The position numbers were made by a program, and so were the translations under genes. Below the pieces are notes generated by a model, which was given only the letters and a program-made list of their open reading frames with translations, was not told the DNA's origin and ran no database searches. Of a DNA stretch of 64,000 nucleotides, positions 16,927-25,329 are shown piece by piece. The stretch covers positions 186,001 through 250,000 of the forward strand of contig CAWFBT010000006.1 of assembly GCA_963814095.1 (NCBI GenBank), given 5' to 3'. Source of the DNA: JACVRW01 sp963814095. Its GTDB lineage: Bacteria; Actinomycetota; Thermoleophilia; Solirubrobacterales; Thermoleophilaceae. The first letter of the stretch is position 1. Each line of letters opens with the position of its first letter.

Positions 16927-18072
16927 TCAGGCACACGGGCCGGTGTCCACCGGCCCGCCCGCGCGCCGTAGCGCGGCGCGCACGATCTCGTCCGGGACGC
17001 CGAAGCCGGCGCGCCCGCCGCCGGAGACCGAGGCGGCGAAGATCGTCGTCACGACGCGTCCCGACGCATCCACCATCGGCCCGCCCGAGTTGCCCGAGCG
17101 CACCAGACCGCGCAGCGAGGTGATGCTGCGCTCGACCGGGCCGCGCCCGTAGGCGTCCTGCGTCACGACCGTCGAGGTGTGGCCGAGCCGGCCGGGGCGG
17201 ACGTCGTAGGGGCCGTTCTCGGGGAAGCCGAGGATCGCCGCGGAGTCGCCCTCCTGCCCGTCGGGGTTGAGGCGCAGCACGCGCGCATCGCCGAGGCCGG
17301 GCGCGCGCAGAATCGCGAGGTCGTTGCGCGAGTCGAACCAGATCGCCTCCGCGTCGATGTGCTCGCCCTCGCCGCGCAGCTGCACCGTCGTGTCGTCCTG
17401 GCCCGCCACGACGTGGGCGTTCGTGACTACGACGCCGTCGCCGGCGATCCAGCCGCTCCCCTGGACGCCGAGCCCGCACGCCGTGCCGAGCACCTTGACG
17501 ACGCTGTCGCTCGCGCGGCGCACCTGCGGATCGCGCGCTATGCGGGAGTTCGGCGGAGGAACGTCGGCCTGCGGTCCCTCGATCTCCGGAAACGGGTCGA
17601 AGCGCGCGAGCGCCTGAATCAGCGGACCCGAGGGCGGCAGCACCGTGTTCAGCTCCCCGAGGATCTTCGAGCGCTGGATCGGCTCGCGCAGCTCGCTCGC
17701 GCCGGGAGTGTTGAGCGCCACCGCTCCGCCCACCCAGAACAGGAACAGGCCGAGGCAGCCCACGAGCAGCGCCCCGCCGGCTCCGTCGAGCACTCCCAGC
17801 CGGTCGCCGAGCATACGGCGGAGGTGGAAGCCGAGCACCTCCGCGAGCGAGGCCAGGATGCCGCCCAGCAGAATCGCGCCGATCAAAGCGGACAGCGGGG
17901 CGTACGGCGAGCTCGAGCCCTCCTCCAGGACCATCGGGCCAAGACGCGAGCCCAGGAAGGCGCCGGCGGCGAATCCGCCCAGGGACAGAGCTCCGACGAT
18001 CAGCCCCTGGGCGTACCCCCACGTGGCCATCAGCACCGTGAAGGCGACGATGATCCAGTCGAGTGGCGTCAC
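16927..18072 (-). CDS. marP: MarP-like CvpA-domain serine protease
   Basis: 381 aa. An N-terminal CvpA-type membrane domain with four hydrophobic helices (about residues 1-125) is joined to an extracytoplasmic trypsin-like protease. The catalytic triad is visible: NAHVVAG (His, about 220), NDLAIL (Asp, about 251) and GNSGGP (Ser, about 327). Cysteines in GTACGLG and at the last residues (DTGPCA) match the disulfide that controls MarP of Mycobacterium. The family protects the cell against acid and oxidative stress by periplasmic proteolysis affecting peptidoglycan hydrolases. It starts 70 bp from the divergent penicillin-binding protein, which fits a cell-wall role. Confidence 0.9.
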   Translation of the reverse strand: MTPLDWIIVAFTVLMATWGYAQGLIVGALSLGGFAAGAFLGSRLGPMVLEEGSSSPYAPLSALIGAILLGGILASLAEVLGFHLRRMLGDRLGVLDGAGGALLVGCLGLFLFWVGGAVALNTPGASELREPIQRSKILGELNTVLPPSGPLIQALARFDPFPEIEGPQADVPPPNSRIARDPQVRRASDSVVKVLGTACGLGVQGSGWIAGDGVVVTNAHVVAGQDDTTVQLRGEGEHIDAEAIWFDSRNDLAILRAPGLGDARVLRLNPDGQEGDSAAILGFPENGPYDVRPGRLGHTSTVVTQDAYGRGPVERSITSLRGLVRSGNSGGPMVDASGRVVTTIFAASVSGGGRAGFGVPDEIVRAALRRAGGPVDTGPCA

Positions 18073-18141
18073 GGCCGACGCAGGCTAGAGATCCTGCGCC
18101 GCCTCAGCGCTCTCTACCATCGCTCGGGTCCCCCTTCGCCC

Positions 18142-19821
18142 GTGAACGAGCTGACCTCCGAGCGACGTCGCCGTCTGACCCATCGCACGCTGCCCGCACT
18201 TGGCGGGCTGGCGGGCGTCGCCCTGCTTGCGGGTGCACTGGTCGGGTCGTCCGCGACGAGCGCCGCGGAGCGCACCGCTGCCGATTTCACGGAGGCCTGG
18301 CAACGCGGCGACTACCGCGGCATGCACGCGCTCCTGAGCGATGATGCCCAGCAGGCCTACCCACTCAAGCGCTTCCGCGCCCGCTACCGGCGCGCCGCGG
18401 ACACGGCCACACAGACCGCCGTGCAGGTGGAGGAACCGAACGGCGAGCGCGACGACCAGATGGTCGTCCCGGTGGTGGTCGCCACGCGCGTCTTCGGGCG
18501 CCAGGCGGGCGAGCTGCTCGTGCCTGTCACGGAGGAGCGCGTCGACTGGGAACCGCGGCTCGTCTTCCCCGAGCTGCGCGACGGCGAGCGGCTCACTCGC
18601 CGCAGCGTCGCGCCCGAGCGCGGCACGCTGCTCTCCCGCAACCGGCGCGTGCTGGCGAAGGGCCCGGCGGGCGCGCGCACGTCGCCGCTCGTCGGCATCG
18701 CCGACTCGATCGCGGGCAGCATGGAGCCCGAGGAGACCGCCGAGGAGCGCGAGGGCCTGTACGCGCTCGGCTTCCCGCGCGACCAGCCGGTCGGCCAGAG
18801 CGGCCTCGAGGAGGCCTTCGAGGACCGCCTGCGCGGGCGTCCCGGCGGCGAGCTGCGCGCCGGGCGGCGCGTGCTCGCGCGAGCGCGGCCGCGCCAGGCC
18901 GAGCCGGTCCGCACCTCGATCTCGCCGCGTGTGCAGGAGGCCGCCGTGGTCGGGCTGGCCGGCCGCTTCGGCGGGATCGCGGCGCTCGACCCGACCAACG
19001 GCGAGATCCTCGCGCTGGCCGGCATCGCCTTCTCGGCGCCCCAGCCGCCCGGCTCGACCTTCAAGATCGTCACGACCACGGCCGCCCTCGAGGAGGGTCT
19101 CGTCAAGCCGACGACCGACTTCCCCGTCGAGAGCTACGCGCTGATCGACGGCGTGGAGCTCGAGAACGCGAACGGCGAGTTCTGCGGCGGCAGCTTCCGC
19201 GAGAGCTTTGCGCACTCCTGCAACTCGGTCTTCGCCCCGCTCGGCGTCGAGGTCGGCTCCGAGAAGCTCGTCGAGACGGCCGAGCGCTTCGGCTGGAACG
19301 CCGAGGCCACGATCCCGGGCGAGGTGCCGAGCACGCTGCCGCCGGCCAACGAGATCAAGACGCCGCTCGAGATCGGGTCGAGCGCCATCGGCCAGTTCAA
19401 GACGCTCGCGACGCCGCTGCAGCTCGCATCCGTCGCCCAGGTGATCGCCGCGGACGGCGTGCGCTACCTGCCGACACTCGCGGCCGGGGAGGGCGGGCGC
19501 GGCCGGCGCGTGACCTCGAAGCAGGTGGCGGACACGATCACCTCCCTGATGGTGGACGTGGTCGGCTACGGCACGGGCACGCTGTCCGCGATCGGCGGCG
19601 TCAAGGTCGCCGGCAAGACCGGCACGGCCGAGCTCGAGGACACGCGCGGCCCGGACGCGGAGGCCTCCGACCCGAGCAACACGGACGCCTGGTTCACGGC
19701 GTTCGCGCCCGCGGCGCGCCCGCGGATCGCCGTCGGAGTGATGTTCGTGCGCGCCGGCGCCGGCGGCTCGACGGCCGCGCCCGCCGCGAAGGTCGTGCTC
19801 GAGGAAGGGTTGAAGCGCTAG
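18142..19821 (+). CDS. Penicillin-binding protein (transpeptidase, MecA_N-like domain)
   Basis: 559 aa from GTG 18142 (VNELTSERRRRL); the reading frame extends far upstream but only antisense to marP. One N-terminal membrane anchor (LAGVALLAGALVGSSA), an NTF2-like MecA_N domain (ADFTEAWQRGDYRGMHALL), a dimerisation-like region (RGTLLSRNRRVLAK) and a transpeptidase domain with SxxK (GSTFKIV), SxN (HSCNSVF) and KTGTAE. It cross-links peptidoglycan outside the membrane. The domain order is that of class B PBPs of the PbpA/PBP2a type. The 3' end overlaps the convergent lipoprotein gene by 4 bp. Confidence 0.92.
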   Translation: MNELTSERRRRLTHRTLPALGGLAGVALLAGALVGSSATSAAERTAADFTEAWQRGDYRGMHALLSDDAQQAYPLKRFRARYRRAADTATQTAVQVEEPNGERDDQMVVPVVVATRVFGRQAGELLVPVTEERVDWEPRLVFPELRDGERLTRRSVAPERGTLLSRNRRVLAKGPAGARTSPLVGIADSIAGSMEPEETAEEREGLYALGFPRDQPVGQSGLEEAFEDRLRGRPGGELRAGRRVLARARPRQAEPVRTSISPRVQEAAVVGLAGRFGGIAALDPTNGEILALAGIAFSAPQPPGSTFKIVTTTAALEEGLVKPTTDFPVESYALIDGVELENANGEFCGGSFRESFAHSCNSVFAPLGVEVGSEKLVETAERFGWNAEATIPGEVPSTLPPANEIKTPLEIGSSAIGQFKTLATPLQLASVAQVIAADGVRYLPTLAAGEGGRGRRVTSKQVADTITSLMVDVVGYGTGTLSAIGGVKVAGKTGTAELEDTRGPDAEASDPSNTDAWFTAFAPAARPRIAVGVMFVRAGAGGSTAAPAAKVVLEEGLKR

Positions 19822-20396
19822 ATATCGAGCTCGAAGGTGAGGTGCTCGTCGCCCTCACCGCGCATCTCGAGCTCGAGCGGGCGGTTCTCGGTCGTCTGAA
19901 GCGGGAGCCTGAAGAGCAGCATCGAGCCTGCCGTCGGGCCGAGCTGAGCCACGCTGCCGGACTCCGGGATGCACTCCTTGGGATCGAGCTCGCGCGAGTG
20001 ATACGCGAAGGCGTTGTCCTCCGGAAGCTCCTCGGGCTCGAACTCGTTGCCCTGGTTGTCGACGACCTTGAAGTCATCGATCGTCGACCGCGCCTCGTCG
20101 GAGTTGTTGCACGTCTGCAGGAATATCCCGTAGAGGGTCTCGCCCGGCGCGGGCTCGGGGGCCTCGACATAGGTGTCGTCCGGCGGGATCCCCGGGTTCA
20201 GCTGGCGCGTGATGAAGACGTTGTAGTCGACTCCGTCGAGGGGCAGCGCAAGGCCCTCGCGCGCGGGCTCGGAGACGCCGGGCTCCTCGTCGCCGCAGGC
20301 GGCGGCGCCCAGGGCGAGCGCCGCCAGGCACGCGAGCAGCGCCAAGCGGGTCGCGGCGCGTTCGGCCGAGCCGACTGCTTGCGTCAGAGGGCGCAT
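19818..20396 (-). CDS. Putative lipoprotein, beta-sandwich type
   Basis: 192 aa from ATG 20394-20396 (MRPLTQAVG). Signal peptide with lipobox LGAAACGDEE. The mature part (YNVFITRQLNPGIPPDD, LYGIFLQTCNNSDEA, DDFKVVDNQGNEFEP) has the look of a DUF4352-like extracellular beta-sandwich, with two cysteines. Function unknown. It is 13 nt downstream of the START/SRPBCC gene on the same strand, probably in one transcript. Confidence 0.8.
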   Translation of the reverse strand: MRPLTQAVGSAERAATRLALLACLAALALGAAACGDEEPGVSEPAREGLALPLDGVDYNVFITRQLNPGIPPDDTYVEAPEPAPGETLYGIFLQTCNNSDEARSTIDDFKVVDNQGNEFEPEELPEDNAFAYHSRELDPKECIPESGSVAQLGPTAGSMLLFRLPLQTTENRPLELEMRGEGDEHLTFELDI

Positions 20397-20409
20397 CCGG
20401 TCCGGCAGT

Positions 20410-20968
20410 CTAATGGGGCGGGATGCGGGCTGGATCGGCGCCGGGCGGAGCTCCAAAGCGCGCCGCCTTGGAGGGCTCATAGCCCGCGATCGTGGCGCGC
20501 TTGAGCGGCTCCTTGCCGGGCTCCTCGAAGATCATGCGCAGCCGCTCCAGCTGCTTGGCGGTCTGCCGCTTGGTCCAGCCGGCGGCGCCGATCTGCTTCA
20601 GGCGGTCCGACGAAGGTCGCCGCCTCCCCATACGTGGTGAGCTCCACGCGTGTGACGCCCGGCGCCTCGTTGCCGAAGTCGTAGACGGCGAGGAAGCGGT
20701 TGCGGCCACGGCGGCCCAGGGCGATCTGCTCGACGATCCGGCGCGGCCGGTCGACCTCGGTCACCTGGAGCTCGGCGTACTCCTTCGCGAACGGCTTCTT
20801 CACCTGGAAGCGCGCCGCCGCGCCCTCGCCGATGGGGTAGACGCGAGCGAGCCGGTAGTCGCGCATGTAGTGATCGGCGTAGGCGGGCCGGCTGGCGAGA
20901 TCGGAAACGAGGTCGAAGATCGCCTCGCGGTCGGCCGAGATGATCTTCGAGACGGTGACCTCACGCAT
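20410..20968 (-). CDS. SRPBCC (polyketide cyclase/START-like) protein, frameshifted
   Basis: About 185 aa. The N-terminal part (VSKIISADREAIFDLVSDLASRP, PFAKEYAELQVTEVDRPRRIVEQ) is a ligand-binding SRPBCC fold. The C-terminal helix continues in the next frame (DRLKQIGAAGWTKRQTAKQLERLR) after one surplus G at about 20608, in the codons following EAATFV. The joined protein ends at TAG 20410. It likely binds a hydrophobic small molecule; ligand unknown. Lies upstream of the lipoprotein gene. Confidence 0.75.
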
Positions 20969-21010
20969 CGCGGCGGGATCCTACCTGGGGCGCCTCCCGG
21001 CGCGACCGGC

Positions 21011-21253
21011 TCAGGCGGCCCTGGGGACGACTGACAGCCGCCGCTCGCTCGCGTGAACGCGCTCGCTCGAGACGGCGAGCCGGCGGTTGGCGGGCAGCGC
21101 GGAGTAGCAGAGCTCACACATCAGGCGGCCGCCGTCGAGCCGGTGAACGGTCTCGCCGGCGAGCGGTGTGCGCCTGCACGCGGCGCAGCTCGCGGCCGTC
21201 ACCGGGAGGGCGCCGATGGAGCTACGAACGAGCAGGGAGTCCATGTCGGGCAT
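21011..21253 (-). CDS. Small double-CxxC protein
   Basis: 80 aa from ATG 21251-21253 (MPDMDSLLVRSS); ATG 21244 is an alternative. Contains CAAC and CELC, 22 residues apart, in TAASCAACRRTPLAGE and GRLMCELCYSALP, so a treble-clef or ribbon-type zinc site is likely. The end SSERVHASERRLSVVPRAA is basic. No recognised function. Same strand as the SRPBCC gene, 42 bp away. Confidence 0.65.
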   Translation of the reverse strand: MPDMDSLLVRSSIGALPVTAASCAACRRTPLAGETVHRLDGGRLMCELCYSALPANRRLAVSSERVHASERRLSVVPRAA

Positions 21254-21392
21254 CCGGGAAGCGTTCGCCCAGCGACCCGAATGTCCTCCTGCAACCGGCC
21301 GAAAAGCCCGCAATTAGCGTGTTTTTGGCTTGGAATTGAGGCGCTCCTCGTTACCATCCCCACAACCCCCACCCCTGAGGAGAGAAATTCCG

Positions 21393-21950
21393 ATGGAAGC
21401 CTTCAGTTCCGGCACCCTCGCGGGCGCTGGTTCGTTTCGGTGTGACTCGTGTGGCTTCGCGGTTGCTTTGCACGAACGTGATGCGGTCCCGTCCTGTCCC
21501 GAGTGCGGCGGTGACAGCTTCCGGCGCGCCTCGCTCTTCGGCGAGGACATAAGGGCGCCGCGTCATCAAGAGGTCGAGGGCGCGCCCGTCTGGCTCGTGG
21601 ACGCTCGGGACGCGCTGGTGCGCTCCGGCGACTACCTGGCCTTCGAGGACGGCGAGCGCGTTCGCGTCGTCCCGCTGCAGGACGGCTGGACCCGTATCGG
21701 CCGCAGCCTTTCGGCCCACGTGCGCTTCGACGACCCGACCGTGTCACGCCGCCACGCCCTCCTGTATCGCGACAGCGCGGGCGCGCGCATCCTCGACGAC
21801 CGTAGCCTGAATGGCGTATTCAGGAACGGCGATCGCGTGGAGCTCGCGGAGCTCGCCGACGGCGACGAGATCGCGGTGGGCCGCTTCCGGCTCTTCTTCA
21901 TGAGCCTGGCGGCCGAGCGCGAGGAGACGACGGCCGGCACGGCCGGCTAG
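21393..21950 (+). CDS. Zinc-ribbon plus FHA domain protein
   Basis: 185 aa from ATG 21393 with GAGGAGA upstream. The N-terminus has a zinc ribbon (FRCDSCG and CPECGGDSF), then a linker and an FHA domain (RIGRSLSAHVRFDDPTVSRRH, LDDRSLNGVFRNGDRVE) with the Arg, Ser-Arg-His and Asn residues that contact phosphothreonine. It would read Ser/Thr-kinase phosphorylation in the cytoplasm. No kinase gene is in the window. The stop overlaps the convergent epimerase gene by 4 bp. Confidence 0.88.
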   Translation: MEAFSSGTLAGAGSFRCDSCGFAVALHERDAVPSCPECGGDSFRRASLFGEDIRAPRHQEVEGAPVWLVDARDALVRSGDYLAFEDGERVRVVPLQDGWTRIGRSLSAHVRFDDPTVSRRHALLYRDSAGARILDDRSLNGVFRNGDRVELAELADGDEIAVGRFRLFFMSLAAEREETTAGTAG

Positions 21951-22915
21951 CCAGACAGAGCCGCGAGTCCCTGCTCGCGGGACACGACCGGCTGGTAACC
22001 GAGCTCGCGGCGCGCGCGGGCGGTGTCGAGCGTGCATTCCTTCGACGACACCCAGACGGCCAGGCGCGTGAGCGGCGGTGGGCCCGGCCGTTTCAACACC
22101 CGCCAGGCCCGCTCCGAGACGGCCGCGGCGGCGTGTGCGACGGTGGCCGGAACGGTCTTGTCGGGCGCTGAGACGCCCTGGGTGCCGAGCCAGCTCGTCA
22201 CGAACTCGCGAAACACGACCGGGTCGCCATCGGTCACGAAGTAGACGCCGCCCGGCGGCGCCTTGGTGGCGGCGAGCCAGAGGCCCTCGACGGTGTTCTC
22301 GACGTTGGTCGTGTCGGTGAGCTGACCGCCGCCGCCGATCCAGCGGAAGCGGCCTGACTCGACGAGCTCGACGAGCGCGGGAAGCAGGGTCGTGTCGCCG
22401 CGGCCCCAGACGAAGCGCGGCCTGATCACGACGGTCTCGATGCCGTCGCCGTTCGCGGCCCGCACGCGCTGTTCCGCGCGCGCCTTCGTCGCCGCGTAGA
22501 GGATCGGCGAGTCGGGGCGGAGCGGAGCGTCCTCGTCCACGTTCACGAGCGCCTGCCCGGCCGAGAGGGCGGCCTCGGTGCCGGTGTGCACGAAGCGCCC
22601 GACGCCGGCCGCGATGCACGCGTCGAGCGTGTTCTGGGTGCCGAACACGTTCAGTCGCTCGAAGTCCTCGGGGTCGCCCCAGTCCTCGACCTTGGCGGCG
22701 CAGTGGAATGCGACCTCGCATCCGGCCGCGCCCGCCTCGAGCGCCTGCCGGTCCTCGAGGTCGCCGCGAACGGCCTCGGCGCCGAGCTCGCTGACGCGGG
22801 CGGCGGCGGCGTCCGAGCGCGCCAGGGCGCGCACATCCCAGCCTTCGCGCCGCAGGCGCTCGATCAGGGCCCCGCCGATGAAGCCCGAGCCGCCGGTCAC
22901 GAATGCGGTGCTCAT
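21947..22915 (-). CDS. NAD-dependent epimerase/dehydratase (extended SDR)
   Basis: 322 aa. TGGSGFIGGALIERL at the N-terminus is the NAD(P)-binding glycine motif, FHCAAKVEDWG the conserved core and YAATKARAE the catalytic YxxxK. The overall pattern (GAEAVRGDLEDRQAL, VIRPRFVWGRGD, GGGGQLTDTTNVEN) is closest to the 3-beta-hydroxysteroid dehydrogenase/NSDHL-like group; the substrate could be a sterol-like or sugar compound. No pathway partner nearby. Confidence 0.87.
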   Translation of the reverse strand: MSTAFVTGGSGFIGGALIERLRREGWDVRALARSDAAAARVSELGAEAVRGDLEDRQALEAGAAGCEVAFHCAAKVEDWGDPEDFERLNVFGTQNTLDACIAAGVGRFVHTGTEAALSAGQALVNVDEDAPLRPDSPILYAATKARAEQRVRAANGDGIETVVIRPRFVWGRGDTTLLPALVELVESGRFRWIGGGGQLTDTTNVENTVEGLWLAATKAPPGGVYFVTDGDPVVFREFVTSWLGTQGVSAPDKTVPATVAHAAAAVSERAWRVLKRPGPPPLTRLAVWVSSKECTLDTARARRELGYQPVVSREQGLAALSG

Positions 22916-22991
22916 GGCCTGAACCTAGCGCTCGGGAACCCCGGCGGCCCGACAGACGTATCAGGGGTGGAAGTCGAGACAAGGAGGAGCG

Positions 22992-23546
22992 ATGACGCGC
23001 TGGATCGGCCCGGTCGTGCTGCTGTTGGCGTTGGCCTTCCCGGCCACGGCCCTCGGAGGTGGCTACGCGACGCTGGGGCTTCAATCCCTGCCGGAGGGGA
23101 TCGAGCCGGGCGAGACCTGGACGGCCGAGTTCACGGTGCTCGCGCACGGCCGCACGCCCTTTGTCGACGGGCACCCGTCCGTGACCGTGCGGGACTCGAG
23201 CGGCGAGCTGGTCGACAGCTTCCCGGGGCGGCTGGTGAACAAGAGCGGGCTCTACCGCGCTGAGGTCGTCTTCCCCGAGAACGGCCGCTACGAGTACGTG
23301 ATCGACGACGGCTACAGCCAGCGGCACACGTTCCCAGCGGTGACGGTGGGCGATGGCGGCGGCGACCCGGTGCCCTCCCCCGCGCCGGCCGAGCCGTCCG
23401 CCGCAGACGCACCCGCCGCTGACGGCTCGTCGGTTCCCCTGGCGCTCGTGCTGGCGGCGGGTGTCGGCGTGCTCACGGCCTGGCTCGTGCTGATGCTGCT
23501 GAGCCGCCGCGTCAGGACAAGAGGCCGGCCGGCGCTCGACACGTGA
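22992..23546 (+). CDS. Secreted/membrane FixH/YtkA-like protein
   Basis: 184 aa with signal peptide (VLLLALAFPATALGG), an immunoglobulin-like domain (EPGETWTAEFTVLAHGRTPF, VTVRDSSGELVDSFPGRLV, YRAEVVFPENGRYEYVIDDG) resembling YtkA/FixH families, a Pro/Ala-rich linker and a C-terminal membrane helix (VPLALVLAAGVGVLTAWLVLML). The stop overlaps the cytochrome c start (GTGA), so both act together, probably at the outer face of the membrane in respiration or copper handling. Confidence 0.75.
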   Translation: MTRWIGPVVLLLALAFPATALGGGYATLGLQSLPEGIEPGETWTAEFTVLAHGRTPFVDGHPSVTVRDSSGELVDSFPGRLVNKSGLYRAEVVFPENGRYEYVIDDGYSQRHTFPAVTVGDGGGDPVPSPAPAEPSAADAPAADGSSVPLALVLAAGVGVLTAWLVLMLLSRRVRTRGRPALDT

Positions 23547-23951
23547 CGAAGCCGCGCGCCCTCGCGCTCGCTGCCGCTGCGGGCCTCGTTGCGGCGGCAC
23601 TGGCGTTCGCCGTGATCACGGCGGTCGACGGCGACGACGAGCGCGGGGGCGCCGGCCAGACGGGCCCGGCGCCCGCGCAGGCGAGCGGCCGCGAGATCTT
23701 CGTCCAGATGGGCTGCGGCAGCTGCCACCACTTCGCCGACGCCGGCTCGACGGGCGTGATCGGACCCGACCTGGACGAGCGCCTGGCGGCCTATGACCCG
23801 AAGTCGCTGCGGGCCACGATCCTCACGCCGCCGGGATCGGCAGCGGGCTCGTTCAGCGTCATGCCGGACAACTTCGGCGCGCGGATGAACTCCGAGGCGC
23901 TCGACGCGCTGGTCGCGTATCTGCTGGCGGCGCGCGCCGGTTCCGCGCTAG
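23543..23951 (+). CDS. Membrane-anchored cytochrome c, 3' end frameshifted
   Basis: N-terminal signal anchor (ALALAAAAGLVAAALAFAVI) and one class I heme site CGSCHH near residues 57-61; VMPDNFGARM offers the axial methionine. The domain ends naturally at ALVAYLLAARA. In the sequence as given the frame runs on to 24208, but that tail is antisense to real coding of the convergent gene. Removing one base near 23943 gives a TAG at 23949-23951, sharing CTAG with the stop of the opposite gene. I therefore end it there (inference). It carries electrons between membrane complexes and is co-translated with the preceding FixH/YtkA-like gene. Confidence 0.7.
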
Positions 23952-25247
23952 CGGTCAGGCGCCGGCTCGGCCGAGGAGCACACCATTGCGACGCGGTTTC
24001 GCTCCGCGCCCGCCCCGGAGACGAATATGCCCGACGCGATCACAAGCCCCTGCAGGGCAATCTCGTCTTCTGGCTTCAACGGCGATCCCTCTGGGCGCCA
24101 GATGTCACACGTCGCGAGATAGCGCTCTTCCTGTCGGGTCCCGCAGGACGACGGTCTGCGGCTTGTCTTCCTCCCAGGGCGTGGCTTCGAGGACGCTGCC
24201 CGTGGTAACCACCGTTTCGCCCGCGAACAGGGGCGTGAACTCGTTGAGGTCCTCGAGCGTCGCGTTCTGCGGGCGCTCGCTCCGCCGGGACCTCTCCGTC
24301 CCGACCGAATCGGTCGAACGCACCTCCGCCATGCCTTCACCGACTCCGTATAGATCAGGGGCGGATACTTCCATTGGCCCGACAGCCGGATGTTGAGGAG
24401 CCTCTGCGAGGACGTGCTCTGTTCTGCGCACGCGCTCCTTCAGACGCGCGGGGTCCCCCCTGAACCGGAGCATCGGATTCGGTCCGAGTGGCCTGACCTT
24501 GCGCGTCACACGAGAGAGCTGCAGGTTCACGACCTGGTCGCGTGGTATCGCGACGGTGCTGGCCGATCGTCCGCCTGAGAACGTCGGGAGCAAGCACGAT
24601 CGACGCGGACGACTGACCGAGCAGAAAGCCGTTCGTGCGTCCACCGTCCTTGAGCTGGACAGTGGCGAAGTCGAGCGCAATCGGTTGGTTGTAGACGCGC
24701 GCGAAGGCGAGAACGCCACCCGAGACGCGGCGACCACGACCAGCAGGCGCACGCTCAGCTGCCCGAAGCTGCTGGAGAGGCGCAGTATGAGCAGCACCAC
24801 TGCCGCGGCGGCCCCGGCGGCAAAGACGCTGAGGATGACCATCCAAGCCGTCACTCCGTAGACCAGCGTGAAGGCAAGCAGCGGCACCACCGCCAGAACC
24901 AGCACGCCGGCCTCCAGCAGCGTCGGCCAACGCGAACCCCCGTCCCGGCCCACTCTCACTCCGAGGCGGTCGAGCACCCACAGCAGGGACAGGACGAGGA
25001 GCGCCGCCAGCAGGCCACCCGACAGGGCTCGCACCCCGGCGATGACGACGGTTTCGCGCGGCAGCACGGCGAGCGTCGAGTCGATCGGAAGCCCCAGGCT
25101 GTCCAGGCGCGCGGAGATGACGGCCGCGCCGACGAGCGAGACGAAGACGACGACGCCCGCCGCAGCACCGGCCAACTCGAGCACCAACCGGCGGTTGTCG
25201 GCCTGAGGAGCTACCTCAGTCGTCGCATCTTTCCGCGATCCTTGCAT
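23948..25247 (-). CDS. Hypothetical multi-pass membrane protein with several frameshifts
   Basis: Not recognised. The N-terminal 150 residues hold four hydrophobic helices (e.g. LVLELAGAAAGVVVFVSLVG, GGLLAALLVLSLLWVLD, TAWMVILSVFAAGAAAAVVL). After them the coding signal moves to another frame (SGGVLAFARVYNQPIALDF, GFLLGQSSASIVLAPDVL; shift at about 24735), back near 24560 (PRDQVVNLQLSRV) and shifts again at about 24120, where GEERYLATCDIWRPEG runs to the stop at 23948. The middle ATLEDLNEFTPLFAGETVV is in the original frame. Three shifts in one gene of unknown function could mean a real pseudogene, but the same error type occurs throughout the window. Confidence 0.6.
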
Positions 25248-25329
25248 TCAACCGCCGCGAGTCGCAGGCGTGCCGTCGGAGCTAACCATGACAGCGCCGC
25301 ATGCGGGCGGCAAGCCGGCGACTAGCCGC

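Noticed and set aside
16936..16957. Perfect hairpin CGGGCCGGT/ACCGGCCCG as terminator
   Set aside because: It lies inside the last codons of marP, which encode the conserved C-terminal Cys region, so it is not independent evidence of a terminator.
17179..18141. In-frame N-terminal extension of the penicillin-binding protein
   Set aside because: Antisense to marP and low-complexity; the membrane anchor begins right after GTG 18142.
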